Below, piece by piece: positions 42,222 through 49,836 of a DNA stretch of 50,777 bases (the first letter of the stretch is position 1; the number at the start of each line of letters is the position of its first letter). The notes below the pieces were generated by a model. It was not told the DNA's origin and ran no database searches. It was given only the letters and a program-made list of their open reading frames with translations. The stretch is from an uncultured Candidatus Saccharibacteria bacterium (GTDB taxonomy: Bacteria; Patescibacteriota; Saccharimonadia; Saccharimonadales; Saccharimonadaceae), in NCBI GenBank assembly GCA_947304395.1, contig CAMZBA010000008.1, positions 1-50,777 of the forward strand, written 5' to 3'. A program made the position numbers and the translations under genes.

Positions 42222-43265
42222 TTAGTTAAAACCAACAATTTTGCGGGCTGTCTTGTATCCTACTTTAGTAATCATGCGCCCGCTTTTTCCTGGCAAGTTC
42301 GTAGCCATGCCTAGTGGAGTTTTGCGCAGCCTGTAAAATAATTTCGCGTCATGACTTTTGACATAACGCCAAAAAGCCTTCTTCTTTCGGACGGCCTCTT
42401 TTGAGCCATCTAATGAGAGGAGTGCTGATGTAGCAGTCGTTACCTTATCGAGATATATAATCATATATTTCCGAAGACGCGGATTCTTGTTGCTAAAATC
42501 CTGATTTGCCATTATATCGACCATAATCTTATTTACCTTAATCTGCTGATCGATTCTTCCGAGCATTATCTCTTCATTTACGGACTGGTCCGAGCGGCCA
42601 ATAAAATAGTGATATAAATCAACGTCTACATAATACATTTTTTCTACCGACAGCAAAGGCTGAAAGGCAAAAATATTGTCTACATAAAAAGTATGTCGAG
42701 GCAACTTGAGCCCACAGTCGCGCAATAGTTGCGTTCGAAAGTAAATATTATGCATTAGCATGTATTGAGTCTGAGTCATATGGCCCATCTCATTCCAGCC
42801 AAAAATGGTGTTTTTGGGGAATACGCGATTGAAACGCATAGTCTTTTTATGCTTTTCGCCGACTTTGTCGTAGATAAAATTCGCAATTATCATATCGACT
42901 GGCGTATTGTTTTCTTCAAGTTCTTTAATACTTTTAAGCAGCTTCGCCAAAGCATCCGGATTAACCCAGTCGTCGCTATCGACCACTTTAAAATAAATCC
43001 CAGTGGCTTTACGGATGCCAGTATTAACCGCGGCACCGTGTCCGCCATTTTTTTGGTGAATTGCCCGAACTATTCCAGGGTATTTATGCATAAAATCATC
43101 GGCGATTTTTGGCGTATCATCACTTGAGCCGTCATCGATAATTAAAATCTCAATTTCGTCGCCGGCGGGGAGTAAGGAGTGGATACACTTCTTCATGTAT
43201 TCCTGCGAGTTGTAGCAGGGCACAGCTATGGACAGTAATTTTGGAGTCTTATTGGTTACTTTCAC
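42222..43265 (-). CDS. Family 2 glycosyltransferase
   Basis: A GT-A fold transferase of 347 residues, probably adding a sugar to a lipid-linked or surface glycan. The nucleotide-binding start SIAVPCYNSQEYM, LIIDDGSSDDT and the DxD-type FKVVDSDDW are clear. The C-terminal third is helical with basic residues and lacks obvious membrane helices. The start is GTG, read as Met, with AAGGTG overlapping; a GAT-rich leader precedes it. Sugar specificity cannot be read from the sequence. Confidence 0.88.
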   Translation of the reverse strand: MKVTNKTPKLLSIAVPCYNSQEYMKKCIHSLLPAGDEIEILIIDDGSSDDTPKIADDFMHKYPGIVRAIHQKNGGHGAAVNTGIRKATGIYFKVVDSDDWVNPDALAKLLKSIKELEENNTPVDMIIANFIYDKVGEKHKKTMRFNRVFPKNTIFGWNEMGHMTQTQYMLMHNIYFRTQLLRDCGLKLPRHTFYVDNIFAFQPLLSVEKMYYVDVDLYHYFIGRSDQSVNEEIMLGRIDQQIKVNKIMVDIMANQDFSNKNPRLRKYMIIYLDKVTTATSALLSLDGSKEAVRKKKAFWRYVKSHDAKLFYRLRKTPLGMATNLPGKSGRMITKVGYKTARKIVGFN

Positions 43266-43338
43266 CTTATTATCTCACTATTTATCTTAAATAATATCAC
43301 AATTGCTATAGATGCTGAAAAGGAATAACCGATTATCG

Positions 43339-43812
43339 TCAGAACAGCAAGTCCAATACGCCGAAGGATATTGCCAGCATGATAAGCCCGGCTAGAAGAG
43401 TGCCGCAACCTACCGCTATCATGGATTTCTTGAAATCTAAGTTTAAGAAAGTTGCCGCCAGAGTGCCAGTCCAAGCTCCTGTTCCAGGAAGTGGGATACC
43501 TACAAAAAGAAGTAGGGCAATATAAATACTATCTTTAGTTTTTGCTAAAAGTTTTTTGCTACCATTATTGCCCTTTTTGATGCACCATTTGCAGAAATTG
43601 CGAATAGGCTCATATTTAGCTTTCGCACCTTTCTCTAGTAACTCGCGCCCAAAAGTAAAGATAAATGGCATGGGAATCATATTTCCGAGCATTGCGGCAA
43701 GCAAGGAAAGAAAAACTGGCAAATTCATACCTGCTGCAATTGGTATTGCGCCACGTAATTCAACAAGTGGGAACATCGCCACTAATGTAACTAAGAATAA
43801 TTTCAGCAACAT
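43339..43812 (-). CDS. Putative small multidrug export (Sm_multidrug_ex) family membrane protein
   Basis: 157 residues with about four to five hydrophobic helices. Family features: FPLVELRGAIPIAAGMNLP near the start, NMIPMPFIFTFGRELLEKGAKAKY, and GIPLPGTGAWTGTLAATFLNL. The export function implied by the family name is weakly supported. GAGGTGAG precedes the ATG. It lies 73 bp upstream of the GT2 gene on the same strand. Confidence 0.8.
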   Translation of the reverse strand: MLLKLFLVTLVAMFPLVELRGAIPIAAGMNLPVFLSLLAAMLGNMIPMPFIFTFGRELLEKGAKAKYEPIRNFCKWCIKKGNNGSKKLLAKTKDSIYIALLLFVGIPLPGTGAWTGTLAATFLNLDFKKSMIAVGCGTLLAGLIMLAISFGVLDLLF

Positions 43813-43918
43813 AGCTCACCTCATTAAATATATGATAACATTTTATTAACTAGAAACGGAGGAGCAGCGCTCGGAGAGTCGTTGTTTTATTTGTAGAGTT
43901 CATTAAAAGGAGGATGTG

Positions 43919-44773
43919 ATGCCTAAAAAAGCAAAAAACTTCAAAGGGTTCCCAGCTAATATACCGCAGAAAACTATAGACAGTATCGGCGGCAAATACC
44001 GGGACATCGACGAAATGATATGGAGGGCGCGTTGTGCGGCTTTCGCCATCATCGAGGGAGCAACATCAATTGATAAAGTAACTTCTGAAACGGTTAGGAT
44101 AATGTATGGTCAGGACATGATCAGAAGAGATCTTGATCCCGCGGCCTTTTTGGTCAACCGCCTTTACGTAGCATTGTATGGCGAAAGGAAGGATCTGATT
44201 GTTCCGATTCGCGTACAGGATTTCTATTCAGAAGACGACGGCGCGGAGCGCTATCGCAGGGCGAACGAAAGATATGAGGCATTTGAGGCTGCGACCGAAA
44301 TGCGGAGAGAAGTGGTCACAAGTTCTATTAATATTGTTATTAAACAATTGGTCCCTAAGGAAGAACAGTCTATGCTCTACAATGCTATGGACCGGCGCTT
44401 CGGGTTCGATCCTAAGCGGACAAAGGGTTACACGTACAAGCAGATCGCGAAGTCCCTTCACATTTCGGAGCCAAAGGCAAAAAAGACTATTCAGCGGGGC
44501 CTGGACATCATTCGCGAGTCCGGCCTGGCGGCTAGCCTTGAGCCGAGCGGCCTTTTTGCAGTTACGCCTCTGTGCTTGACGGAGGAATCTGCTATCGAGA
44601 ACCTGTGCCTGACCGCTCCGGTTTATCGTAACTTTAAACGGCGCGGGATTAAAACCATCGGAGGTGCTCTTGAGGCACTGAAGGGTCGCGAAAGCGTTTG
44701 GGGCATCAGGGATAACTCGCTTCCTAAGGTCAAGCAAGAACTTGCCCGTTGGGGCTTTAGTGTAGATCAATAA
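43919..44773 (+). CDS. Chimeric transcription factor: sigma region-4-like HTH plus RNAP alpha-CTD-like domain
   Basis: 284 residues, no named family recognised. Residues about 143-203 align with sigma-70 region 4: VPKEEQSMLYNAMDRRFGF, then GYTYKQIAKSLHISEPKAKK and IQRGLDIIRES. Residues about 224-282 align with the alpha-subunit C-terminal domain: IENLCLTAPVYRNFKRRGIK, TIGGALEAL, NSLPKVKQELARWGFSV. The N-terminal 140 residues are helical and unassigned; no region-2 -10-recognition motif is evident. Such a protein could bind DNA through both modules or occupy RNA polymerase sites. The DNA is visibly GC-richer than its surroundings. ATG 43919 is chosen 5 nt after AAAAGGAGG. Confidence 0.75.
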   Translation: MPKKAKNFKGFPANIPQKTIDSIGGKYRDIDEMIWRARCAAFAIIEGATSIDKVTSETVRIMYGQDMIRRDLDPAAFLVNRLYVALYGERKDLIVPIRVQDFYSEDDGAERYRRANERYEAFEAATEMRREVVTSSINIVIKQLVPKEEQSMLYNAMDRRFGFDPKRTKGYTYKQIAKSLHISEPKAKKTIQRGLDIIRESGLAASLEPSGLFAVTPLCLTEESAIENLCLTAPVYRNFKRRGIKTIGGALEALKGRESVWGIRDNSLPKVKQELARWGFSVDQ

Positions 44774-44808
44774 TACGCGCCCCTCCTCCTACTAATCGCT
44801 AATGCTAT

Positions 44809-44840
44809 GCTCCCGACAGTCATGTTGGGAGCTCTTTTTT
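44809..44840 (+). terminator. Terminator of the sigma4/alpha-CTD gene
   Basis: A 10-bp stem GCTCCCGACA/TGTTGGGAGC (one G-T pair) with a 4-nt loop, followed by T7. Confidence 0.9.
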
Positions 44841-44938
44841 TGTGGGGCACATAAGTAAATGCTGAGTCGCGCCTAGATATGTTATATTATGTCATAATAA
44901 AACACGGAAGAAGTTATATATTGCAAGAGAGGAGTATT

Positions 44939-45424
44939 ATGGTAAAAGAATTTTTTGGAACAGGCAATTCGGCAATTCGCCCAGATAAAAAGATGACAGA
45001 CCGGCAAGTGGTGATAGTATTAACGGAGCATCCCACCGAGAAGAAATGCCTATGCGTCAACAATAAAAAGTTTGGTTGGGTGGATTTTGTGATGGGCGGG
45101 ATTGAAGGCGAGGAAACTCCAGCCGAAGCTGCTCGACGAGAGGTTCTAGAAGAGACTGGCTACAGTGATTTCGAAGTTGTCGCAGAATTGCCAGAAGTCT
45201 TTTATGACAACTTTTATGCAGCCCACAAAGACGTTAATCGCCATATTACTTGCCATATTGTCCATGGCAGACTCAAAAGTCTAGCTCAAACCGAGAGGGA
45301 TGAGAAAGAAAAAGAAATCGCGGACGTTTTGTGGATTAAGAATGCTGAGTTGCCCAAAAAACTTACGACGGAATCACATAAATATGTGTTAGAAAAAGTA
45401 TTGGGCGCCGACGCGTCAAATTAG
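44939..45424 (+). CDS. Nudix hydrolase
   Basis: 161 residues. The Nudix box GGIEGEETPAEAARREVL continues with EETG, fitting Gx5Ex7REUxEExGU exactly (about residues 58-80). The flanks (RPDKKMTDRQVVIV, CLCVNNKKFGWVDFVMGG, YDNFYAAHKDVNRH) recall the Nudix-type insertion seen in leucyl-tRNA synthetases of Patescibacteria; this similarity is from memory and untested. Substrate unknown. ATG 44939 is preferred over an upstream in-frame ATG because GAGAGGAG precedes it by 6 nt. Confidence 0.85.
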   Translation: MVKEFFGTGNSAIRPDKKMTDRQVVIVLTEHPTEKKCLCVNNKKFGWVDFVMGGIEGEETPAEAARREVLEETGYSDFEVVAELPEVFYDNFYAAHKDVNRHITCHIVHGRLKSLAQTERDEKEKEIADVLWIKNAELPKKLTTESHKYVLEKVLGADASN

Positions 45425-45562
45425 CGCTGGGTTAGCCAGCTCGGCTCTTTCATGCGCATCAAACACTTCCATAATAATCTTTGATCCTCGATGAATTAGC
45501 ACAATCGGCAGTCCTCGCTCCCAGCGGGCGATCCATTGATCTAAAATGCGATGTTTATGGAT
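45416..45562 (-). pseudogene. Possible 3' remnant of a minus-strand gene
   Basis: An open stretch of 48 codons on the minus strand ends in TGA and is closed upstream by TAG, with no start codon. It reads like protein (DQWIARWERGLPIVLIHRGS, then MEVFDAHERAEL). The pattern G-P-I-V-L-x-H-R-G-S-K-I-x-M-E-V recalls the core of Phd/YefM antitoxins, but this is weak. It overlaps the 3' end of the Nudix gene by 9 bp. The rest of the 45425-45793 gap holds only a terminator-like hairpin and the pilus promoter. Confidence 0.3.
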
Positions 45563-45631
45563 CTATCGTCGGATGCTCTATGTAGGACGCGACGAGTTTT
45601 TTCTTTAAATCAATCTAAAAAAACACAACTA

Positions 45632-45667
45632 ACCCCGGTAGCCATATGGCAAAGCCGGGGTCTTTTT
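45632..45667 (+). terminator. Hairpin terminator ahead of the pilus operon
   Basis: ACCCCGG (45632-45638) pairs with CCGGGGT (45655-45661) around GCCATATGGC and is followed by CTTTTTATTTTT. It insulates the pilus operon from read-through. Confidence 0.75.
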
Positions 45668-45733
45668 ATTTTTGCGCCGATTACTGTGAAAATGGTAATT
45701 ATAAACATGCTTTACACGCGCCACAAAGTCCTG

Positions 45734-45741
45734 TAAAATTA
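45734..45741 (+). promoter_or_regulatory. Probable -10 of the pilus operon
   Basis: TGTAAAAT lies about 52 nt before the adhesin ATG, leaving a leader of about 45 nt with the ribosome site TTGGGAG. Confidence 0.4.
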
Positions 45742-45793
45742 ATCATAAGTGGTTTGTGAGAGTTACTGAGTTTAACTAATTTTTGGGAGCAAT

Positions 45794-47314
45794 ATGGTTT
45801 TCGCGAGAGCAGTGATAACCGCAATAAAGAAGAAACTCACAAGCCTATTCTTTGTTTCCGCAATCATCCTTGCGGCAACGGCTTTTAACTTTAATGCGGT
45901 TTTTGCACGTACGGGTATGGATATATCCGTGGAGGTGAATTGGACCGATCAAAGCGTTAGTACTCGTCCAGCAAGCGTAACTTTACGCCTAAAGAGAGAT
46001 AGTTGTAGTGGCACAGAAACTGCAAATATTACGCTTACATCGGCAGATGTGGACCCATCAGATAACAACAAATGGGTTGGTGTTTTTGTGAATGTACCTC
46101 GTTATGTTAATTATTATGTTTGCCAGGATAACGTAACTGGGTACAACACCGAAACAGACCACGCCGTCGACTACTATCTTGAACCAGAGTTGATAGGTCA
46201 AGTTCATACCGGTACCGTGAGTTATAGTACGCAGACTCTTGGCGAGTATAATTTTATCCTTATTAGAAATAATAATAATTATTACCTGTGGACATATGAA
46301 TTCATCAATTCATCAACAAGTCGTAACCAAATAATCGCCTTGCTTAGACAAGCGTTGGGAAATAATAACATTTCAATCGGCAGTAACAAGGATAATTATT
46401 CGTACGGCTTACCGACAAGTACAACTTTAAGCAATACTACTATTTCTGGCTCAGAAACGAACGTCACATTTAGGGGCTCCAATATTACTGGCTTTTGGTA
46501 TGGAAATATAGCAAGATCGAGGGCTGATTTAGTATCACTCGCTAATACTTTAAATGCTACTACGTATAATGTTTCTTATTCTTTCACTGGTGCTGTGCAG
46601 CCGCCGAATGCAAGTTCACTTTTACCGTCAACTGCCAGCTATACGCCTGGCGCAACTGTAACGGTCGCTCAAGAACCAACCGCTACGGGCTATCGTTTCT
46701 TGGGGTGGACCATGAACGGTTCAAGCATAAGCGGGACCTTTACGATGCCATCAAATGATGTTACCATAAGCGGTAGTTGGGAGCAGTTCAACGGGTATTT
46801 TGCACCGAGCATTTCAAAGCAAATTACGAATCCGCAAAATGTGTATCGTTACGGTGATACGGTAGAATTTTTGGTTGTCGTCAGCAATCCCGAATCCTAT
46901 CCAATTACTAACGTTGAAGTGACGGAAAATCTAGTCGGAACTAGATTTTTGCCCGCCTCAGGTTATACGGTTTCAGGCACCGGCGATGTGGCAACTATTG
47001 CTACGATTCCGGCTAATGGCATAGTAGTGCTTTATGCGGAATATGATATCGCTCAAGACGTCACGCAAACTCTCACTAATACCGCCGAGATTACGGCGGC
47101 TAGTGCAAGTAATTTTTATTATCTCGATACATCTCAAAGTTATATCGCCAGCGCTCAGTTTGCGACCCAAAGCTGGCAAGACGTCCCGGTCTTGACCGGG
47201 GTAAACACCAATAGCACAATACTCTATTCTATCTTAATGCTCTTCGGAGCAATAGGCATAGGAGGCGGGAGTATTGTGACTTATAAGCAAAAAATAAAAG
47301 AAAGGGAGAAATGA
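45794..47314 (+). CDS. Secreted, sortase-anchored adhesin-like surface protein (SHIRT and DUF11-like domains)
   Basis: 506 residues. A signal peptide (1-38, ending in NAVFA) is followed by beta-rich domains. About 255-330 matches a SHIRT/InlB-B-type repeat (YSFTGAVQPP, GYRFLGWTMNGS, FTMPSNDVTISGSW). About 335-430 resembles a DUF11-like domain (SKQITNPQNVYRYGDTVEF, ITNVEVTENL). The C-terminus has the layout of a cell-wall sorting signal: PVLTG at 465-469, a hydrophobic helix (about 474-496) and a basic tail KQKIKEREK. It leads the pilin-SipA-sortase operon and overlaps the pilin start by ATGA, which suits a pilus tip adhesin or ancillary protein. Confidence 0.8.
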   Translation: MVFARAVITAIKKKLTSLFFVSAIILAATAFNFNAVFARTGMDISVEVNWTDQSVSTRPASVTLRLKRDSCSGTETANITLTSADVDPSDNNKWVGVFVNVPRYVNYYVCQDNVTGYNTETDHAVDYYLEPELIGQVHTGTVSYSTQTLGEYNFILIRNNNNYYLWTYEFINSSTSRNQIIALLRQALGNNNISIGSNKDNYSYGLPTSTTLSNTTISGSETNVTFRGSNITGFWYGNIARSRADLVSLANTLNATTYNVSYSFTGAVQPPNASSLLPSTASYTPGATVTVAQEPTATGYRFLGWTMNGSSISGTFTMPSNDVTISGSWEQFNGYFAPSISKQITNPQNVYRYGDTVEFLVVVSNPESYPITNVEVTENLVGTRFLPASGYTVSGTGDVATIATIPANGIVVLYAEYDIAQDVTQTLTNTAEITAASASNFYYLDTSQSYIASAQFATQSWQDVPVLTGVNTNSTILYSILMLFGAIGIGGGSIVTYKQKIKEREK

Positions 47315-48387
47315 AAAAACTTTCATTCACCGCTGGCGTAGCTGCTATCGCTCTAGCAGTTGCGAGCATCTTTCCAGCGGCTGGCGTATTTGCCAACACA
47401 GTAGCAACAACGGATTACGAAGGTAACCCAATTGTCCTGCGCAGGACAATCAATAATGTTTCAGGTAATGTGACCAATACCTTTGGTTACACTGTCTCAA
47501 ACACGGCGGTACCAAGTGGCGGTAGCGTTAGCGGTGCGCCAACTTCGGCCAGCATTGTTTTCAGTAATGCCGCACCAACAAGTGGTTCCGTCACACAAAC
47601 GCAAAACTTGGGCTTCTCATCTGCCAACTATTCAAAGGTAGGTGATTACGAATTCACTATTACTGAGACCAGTTCTAGTGATTCAGCCAACTATCCAGTT
47701 GATAGCACTCATAGCTACACTGCTGTCGTGCAAGTTCGCTATCCAGTTGATGGCAACAACGTGCCAGACAACAGTAAGTTTATCGCTACTATCACCGTAT
47801 GGAATGGCGATACTAAGGTAACTGAAGCTACTTGGACTAGCGCTTCAACTTACACCTATATTCAGGCAACTGAAAAGACTACCGGTAACATGGCTGATGC
47901 CTCACTATGTTTCGCCTACACTATTGATATTCCAAATAGTGGCGTTACTGCCGGCGGTACTTATGCTATCGATATCAACCCAACCTCTGGTGCATGTTCT
48001 GGTAGCGCAACCAGCGTTGCTGCCGGTGCTCCAGCCACGGTTTACCTCAAGAACGGTGATACTGTCCGCGTAGGTTACAACAGCGGTGCATATCAGCTTC
48101 CAGTTGGTGCCCAATATACTATTACAAAGACAAATCACAGCGACGATTATATCGAAAAATTTGACGGTTCAAGTGCTACCGATACAACTAAAACTACAGT
48201 AGCGATTGGTGATGACGATTTCGATACCGATAACAAAACCGCTCTTGAAAACAACTTAGATGAGGGCCTCTTAACTGGTATCGTAACCAACTTCTGGTTC
48301 TACATCATGCTTCTAGTTGCCGGCTTAATTGGCTTCTTCATTGTTAGCCGCCGCAAACAAGACGACGAAGAACAGCAACAAGCTTAA
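47311..48387 (+). CDS. FctA/Spy0128-like isopeptide pilin, probable major shaft subunit
   Basis: 358 residues. A signal peptide (1-28, ending in GVFA) is followed by two beta-sandwich domains. The first has FGYTVSN, GDYEFTITETSSS, YPVDSTHSYTAVVQVRYPVD, the strand order and GxYxFTITE motif of the FctA pilin isopeptide family. The second (about 190-300) has CFAYTIDIP and GAQYTITKTN, with a candidate Cys pair. The sorting-like C-terminus is LLTG at 320-323, a helix, then SRRKQ. Known FctA pilins form internal Lys-Asn bonds and are polymerised by a class B sortase; the bond partners here need a model. GAAAGGGAG gives a good ribosome site. Confidence 0.82.
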   Translation: MKKLSFTAGVAAIALAVASIFPAAGVFANTVATTDYEGNPIVLRRTINNVSGNVTNTFGYTVSNTAVPSGGSVSGAPTSASIVFSNAAPTSGSVTQTQNLGFSSANYSKVGDYEFTITETSSSDSANYPVDSTHSYTAVVQVRYPVDGNNVPDNSKFIATITVWNGDTKVTEATWTSASTYTYIQATEKTTGNMADASLCFAYTIDIPNSGVTAGGTYAIDINPTSGACSGSATSVAAGAPATVYLKNGDTVRVGYNSGAYQLPVGAQYTITKTNHSDDYIEKFDGSSATDTTKTTVAIGDDDFDTDNKTALENNLDEGLLTGIVTNFWFYIMLLVAGLIGFFIVSRRKQDDEEQQQA

Positions 48388-48400
48388 ATAACAATCAAAA

Positions 48401-48916
48401 ATGAATAAAACGAAAGCTTTTCTTAAGAAACACCATAAATGGATTCGACTATTTGTGAAGATAGCCGTTATGGTCGCATTCCTGTGGTTTCTATTTGGGG
48501 TACTGATTGGCTTTCGACGGGTAGAAGGCGTATCTATGTCTCATCGTGTAGAAGACGGTGATCTCGTCCTATTCTCCCGGACGGATAAGACATATTATCC
48601 AGACGATGTCGTGTTGTACGAGCGCGAAGGTAAAACACGCGTCTCGTCGATACTTGCCTCCCCGGGTGACATTATCACCCTAGACGAAGTCGGGCGCCTG
48701 TATGTCAATGGCGCACGGGTGTCCGATACTGCCGTCTATAACATAGATCAAGGCGAAACGCCAACGATTACTTTTCCGGCACGCGTACCGGATGGGGGTT
48801 ACTTCTTACTAAACGAAAATCTCGAAGATTTGGATGATTCGCGCAGCTTCGGGGCAATTTTCGCAGAACAAATCAAAGGAAAAATTGTGAGTATTTTCCG
48901 CACAAGGTCAATCTAA
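48401..48916 (+). CDS. SipA-like signal-peptidase-fold protein, catalytic Lys missing
   Basis: 171 residues with an N-terminal transmembrane helix (about 15-38) and a signal peptidase I fold: VEGVSMSHRVEDGD with Ser45 at the nucleophile position, ASPGD (86-90), and LNENLEDLDDSRSFG matching the LepB box E. The general-base Lys, eight residues before the ASPGD Asp, is Ser82. Streptococcal SipA, required for FctA pilus polymerisation, also lacks the catalytic dyad, so this is probably a pilus assembly chaperone and not a leader peptidase. It sits between pilin and sortase, as SipA does. Confidence 0.8.
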   Translation: MNKTKAFLKKHHKWIRLFVKIAVMVAFLWFLFGVLIGFRRVEGVSMSHRVEDGDLVLFSRTDKTYYPDDVVLYEREGKTRVSSILASPGDIITLDEVGRLYVNGARVSDTAVYNIDQGETPTITFPARVPDGGYFLLNENLEDLDDSRSFGAIFAEQIKGKIVSIFRTRSI

Positions 48917-48917
48917 A

Positions 48918-49655
48918 ATGAAAAAAACTGCAGACAAAATAAGGGAATATATAGAGAACGTCGTCAATATGCTCTCAGCGGCGCTCTTCCTGCTTCTCTT
49001 CGTGATTGGCCTCTACGCTCTCTTAGATATCCACGCCGTAACCGTTAGCGCCAGAATGGACGAAGAAATGCAAAATATGGCACCTGATGATGTCCAAGAG
49101 GTAGATATCGCAGAATTAAAGAAAGTCAATCCAGAAATCATTGCCTGGATTCATATTAATAACACAAAAATCAATTACCCAGTCGTACAGGCCAAGAATA
49201 ATACGAAGTACCTTACTCGAAACTATCGTGGTGAATACGCTACTGCCGGAAGCATCTTTTTGGACTATCGCAACAACAGCTTCAATGACGACTTCTCGCT
49301 AGTCTACGGGCACCGTATGGATGGCTTCGATATGTTTGGTGGCATATCGTTATTTGAGGAAAAGGACTATTTCGATCAGCACCCAGCTGGTAAGCTCTAT
49401 ACCGAAGAGGGTATTTATGATTTGGAAATATCAGATTTCTCAGTCATAGATATCAATCGTGCTTCAATCTATAATCACGACGATAACCGCAATGGCCAAA
49501 ATGATAAAGTTATCAGTGAAGTGCGCCTATTCTCAAAACAAAACCGCGACATAGAAATGGATAAAAATAGCAAAATAATCGTTCTTTCTACTTGCGACAA
49601 AGACTCGCGTCACTATCGCAATGTTCTACTCGCCAAAATGACTAAACGCGATTAA
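48918..49655 (+). CDS. Class B sortase, probable pilin polymerase
   Basis: 245 residues. One N-terminal transmembrane helix (about 18-40) and the sortase barrel with NPEIIAWIHINNTKINYPVV and GSIFLDYRNN, typical of class B. Catalytic residues: His132 (YGHRMDG), Cys226 (VLSTCDKD) and Arg234 (HYRNVLL). Class B pilin sortases polymerise FctA-type pilins in streptococci. Two sorting-signal proteins in the same operon are the natural substrates. It follows the SipA-like gene by 1 bp and ends the operon. Confidence 0.9.
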   Translation: MKKTADKIREYIENVVNMLSAALFLLLFVIGLYALLDIHAVTVSARMDEEMQNMAPDDVQEVDIAELKKVNPEIIAWIHINNTKINYPVVQAKNNTKYLTRNYRGEYATAGSIFLDYRNNSFNDDFSLVYGHRMDGFDMFGGISLFEEKDYFDQHPAGKLYTEEGIYDLEISDFSVIDINRASIYNHDDNRNGQNDKVISEVRLFSKQNRDIEMDKNSKIIVLSTCDKDSRHYRNVLLAKMTKRD

Positions 49656-49758
49656 GATATCAAATCTTTGACGTGCGCCTTTGTCGTATTGCGACTTTTT
49701 ACTAAACGAATTTATTCCAGCGTGCAATGTAATTAGCCAAACGCAGCCCTCTCTGCAC

Positions 49759-49787
49759 TTGACAAAACATAACGCTTGTGCTATAAT
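49759..49787 (+). promoter_or_regulatory. Consensus sigma-70 promoter
   Basis: A perfect TTGACA, a 17-bp spacer and a perfect TATAAT, the strongest promoter seen in the window. Initiation near 49794 gives a leader of about 43 nt with AAGGAGGGG. Confidence 0.85.
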
Positions 49788-49836
49788 AAGAATATTATGC
49801 GCAAACAATAATGCATCTTACAAAAAGGAGGGGCAT

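Noticed and set aside
43262-43474. 70-codon minus-strand frame between the GT2 and Sm_multidrug genes
   Set aside because: It overlaps the Sm_multidrug gene in another frame over most of its length; no ribosome site or family pattern.
45551-45736. Small plus-strand gene of 61 codons
   Set aside because: It runs through the terminator hairpin at 45632-45661, lacks a ribosome site and reads as a random composition.
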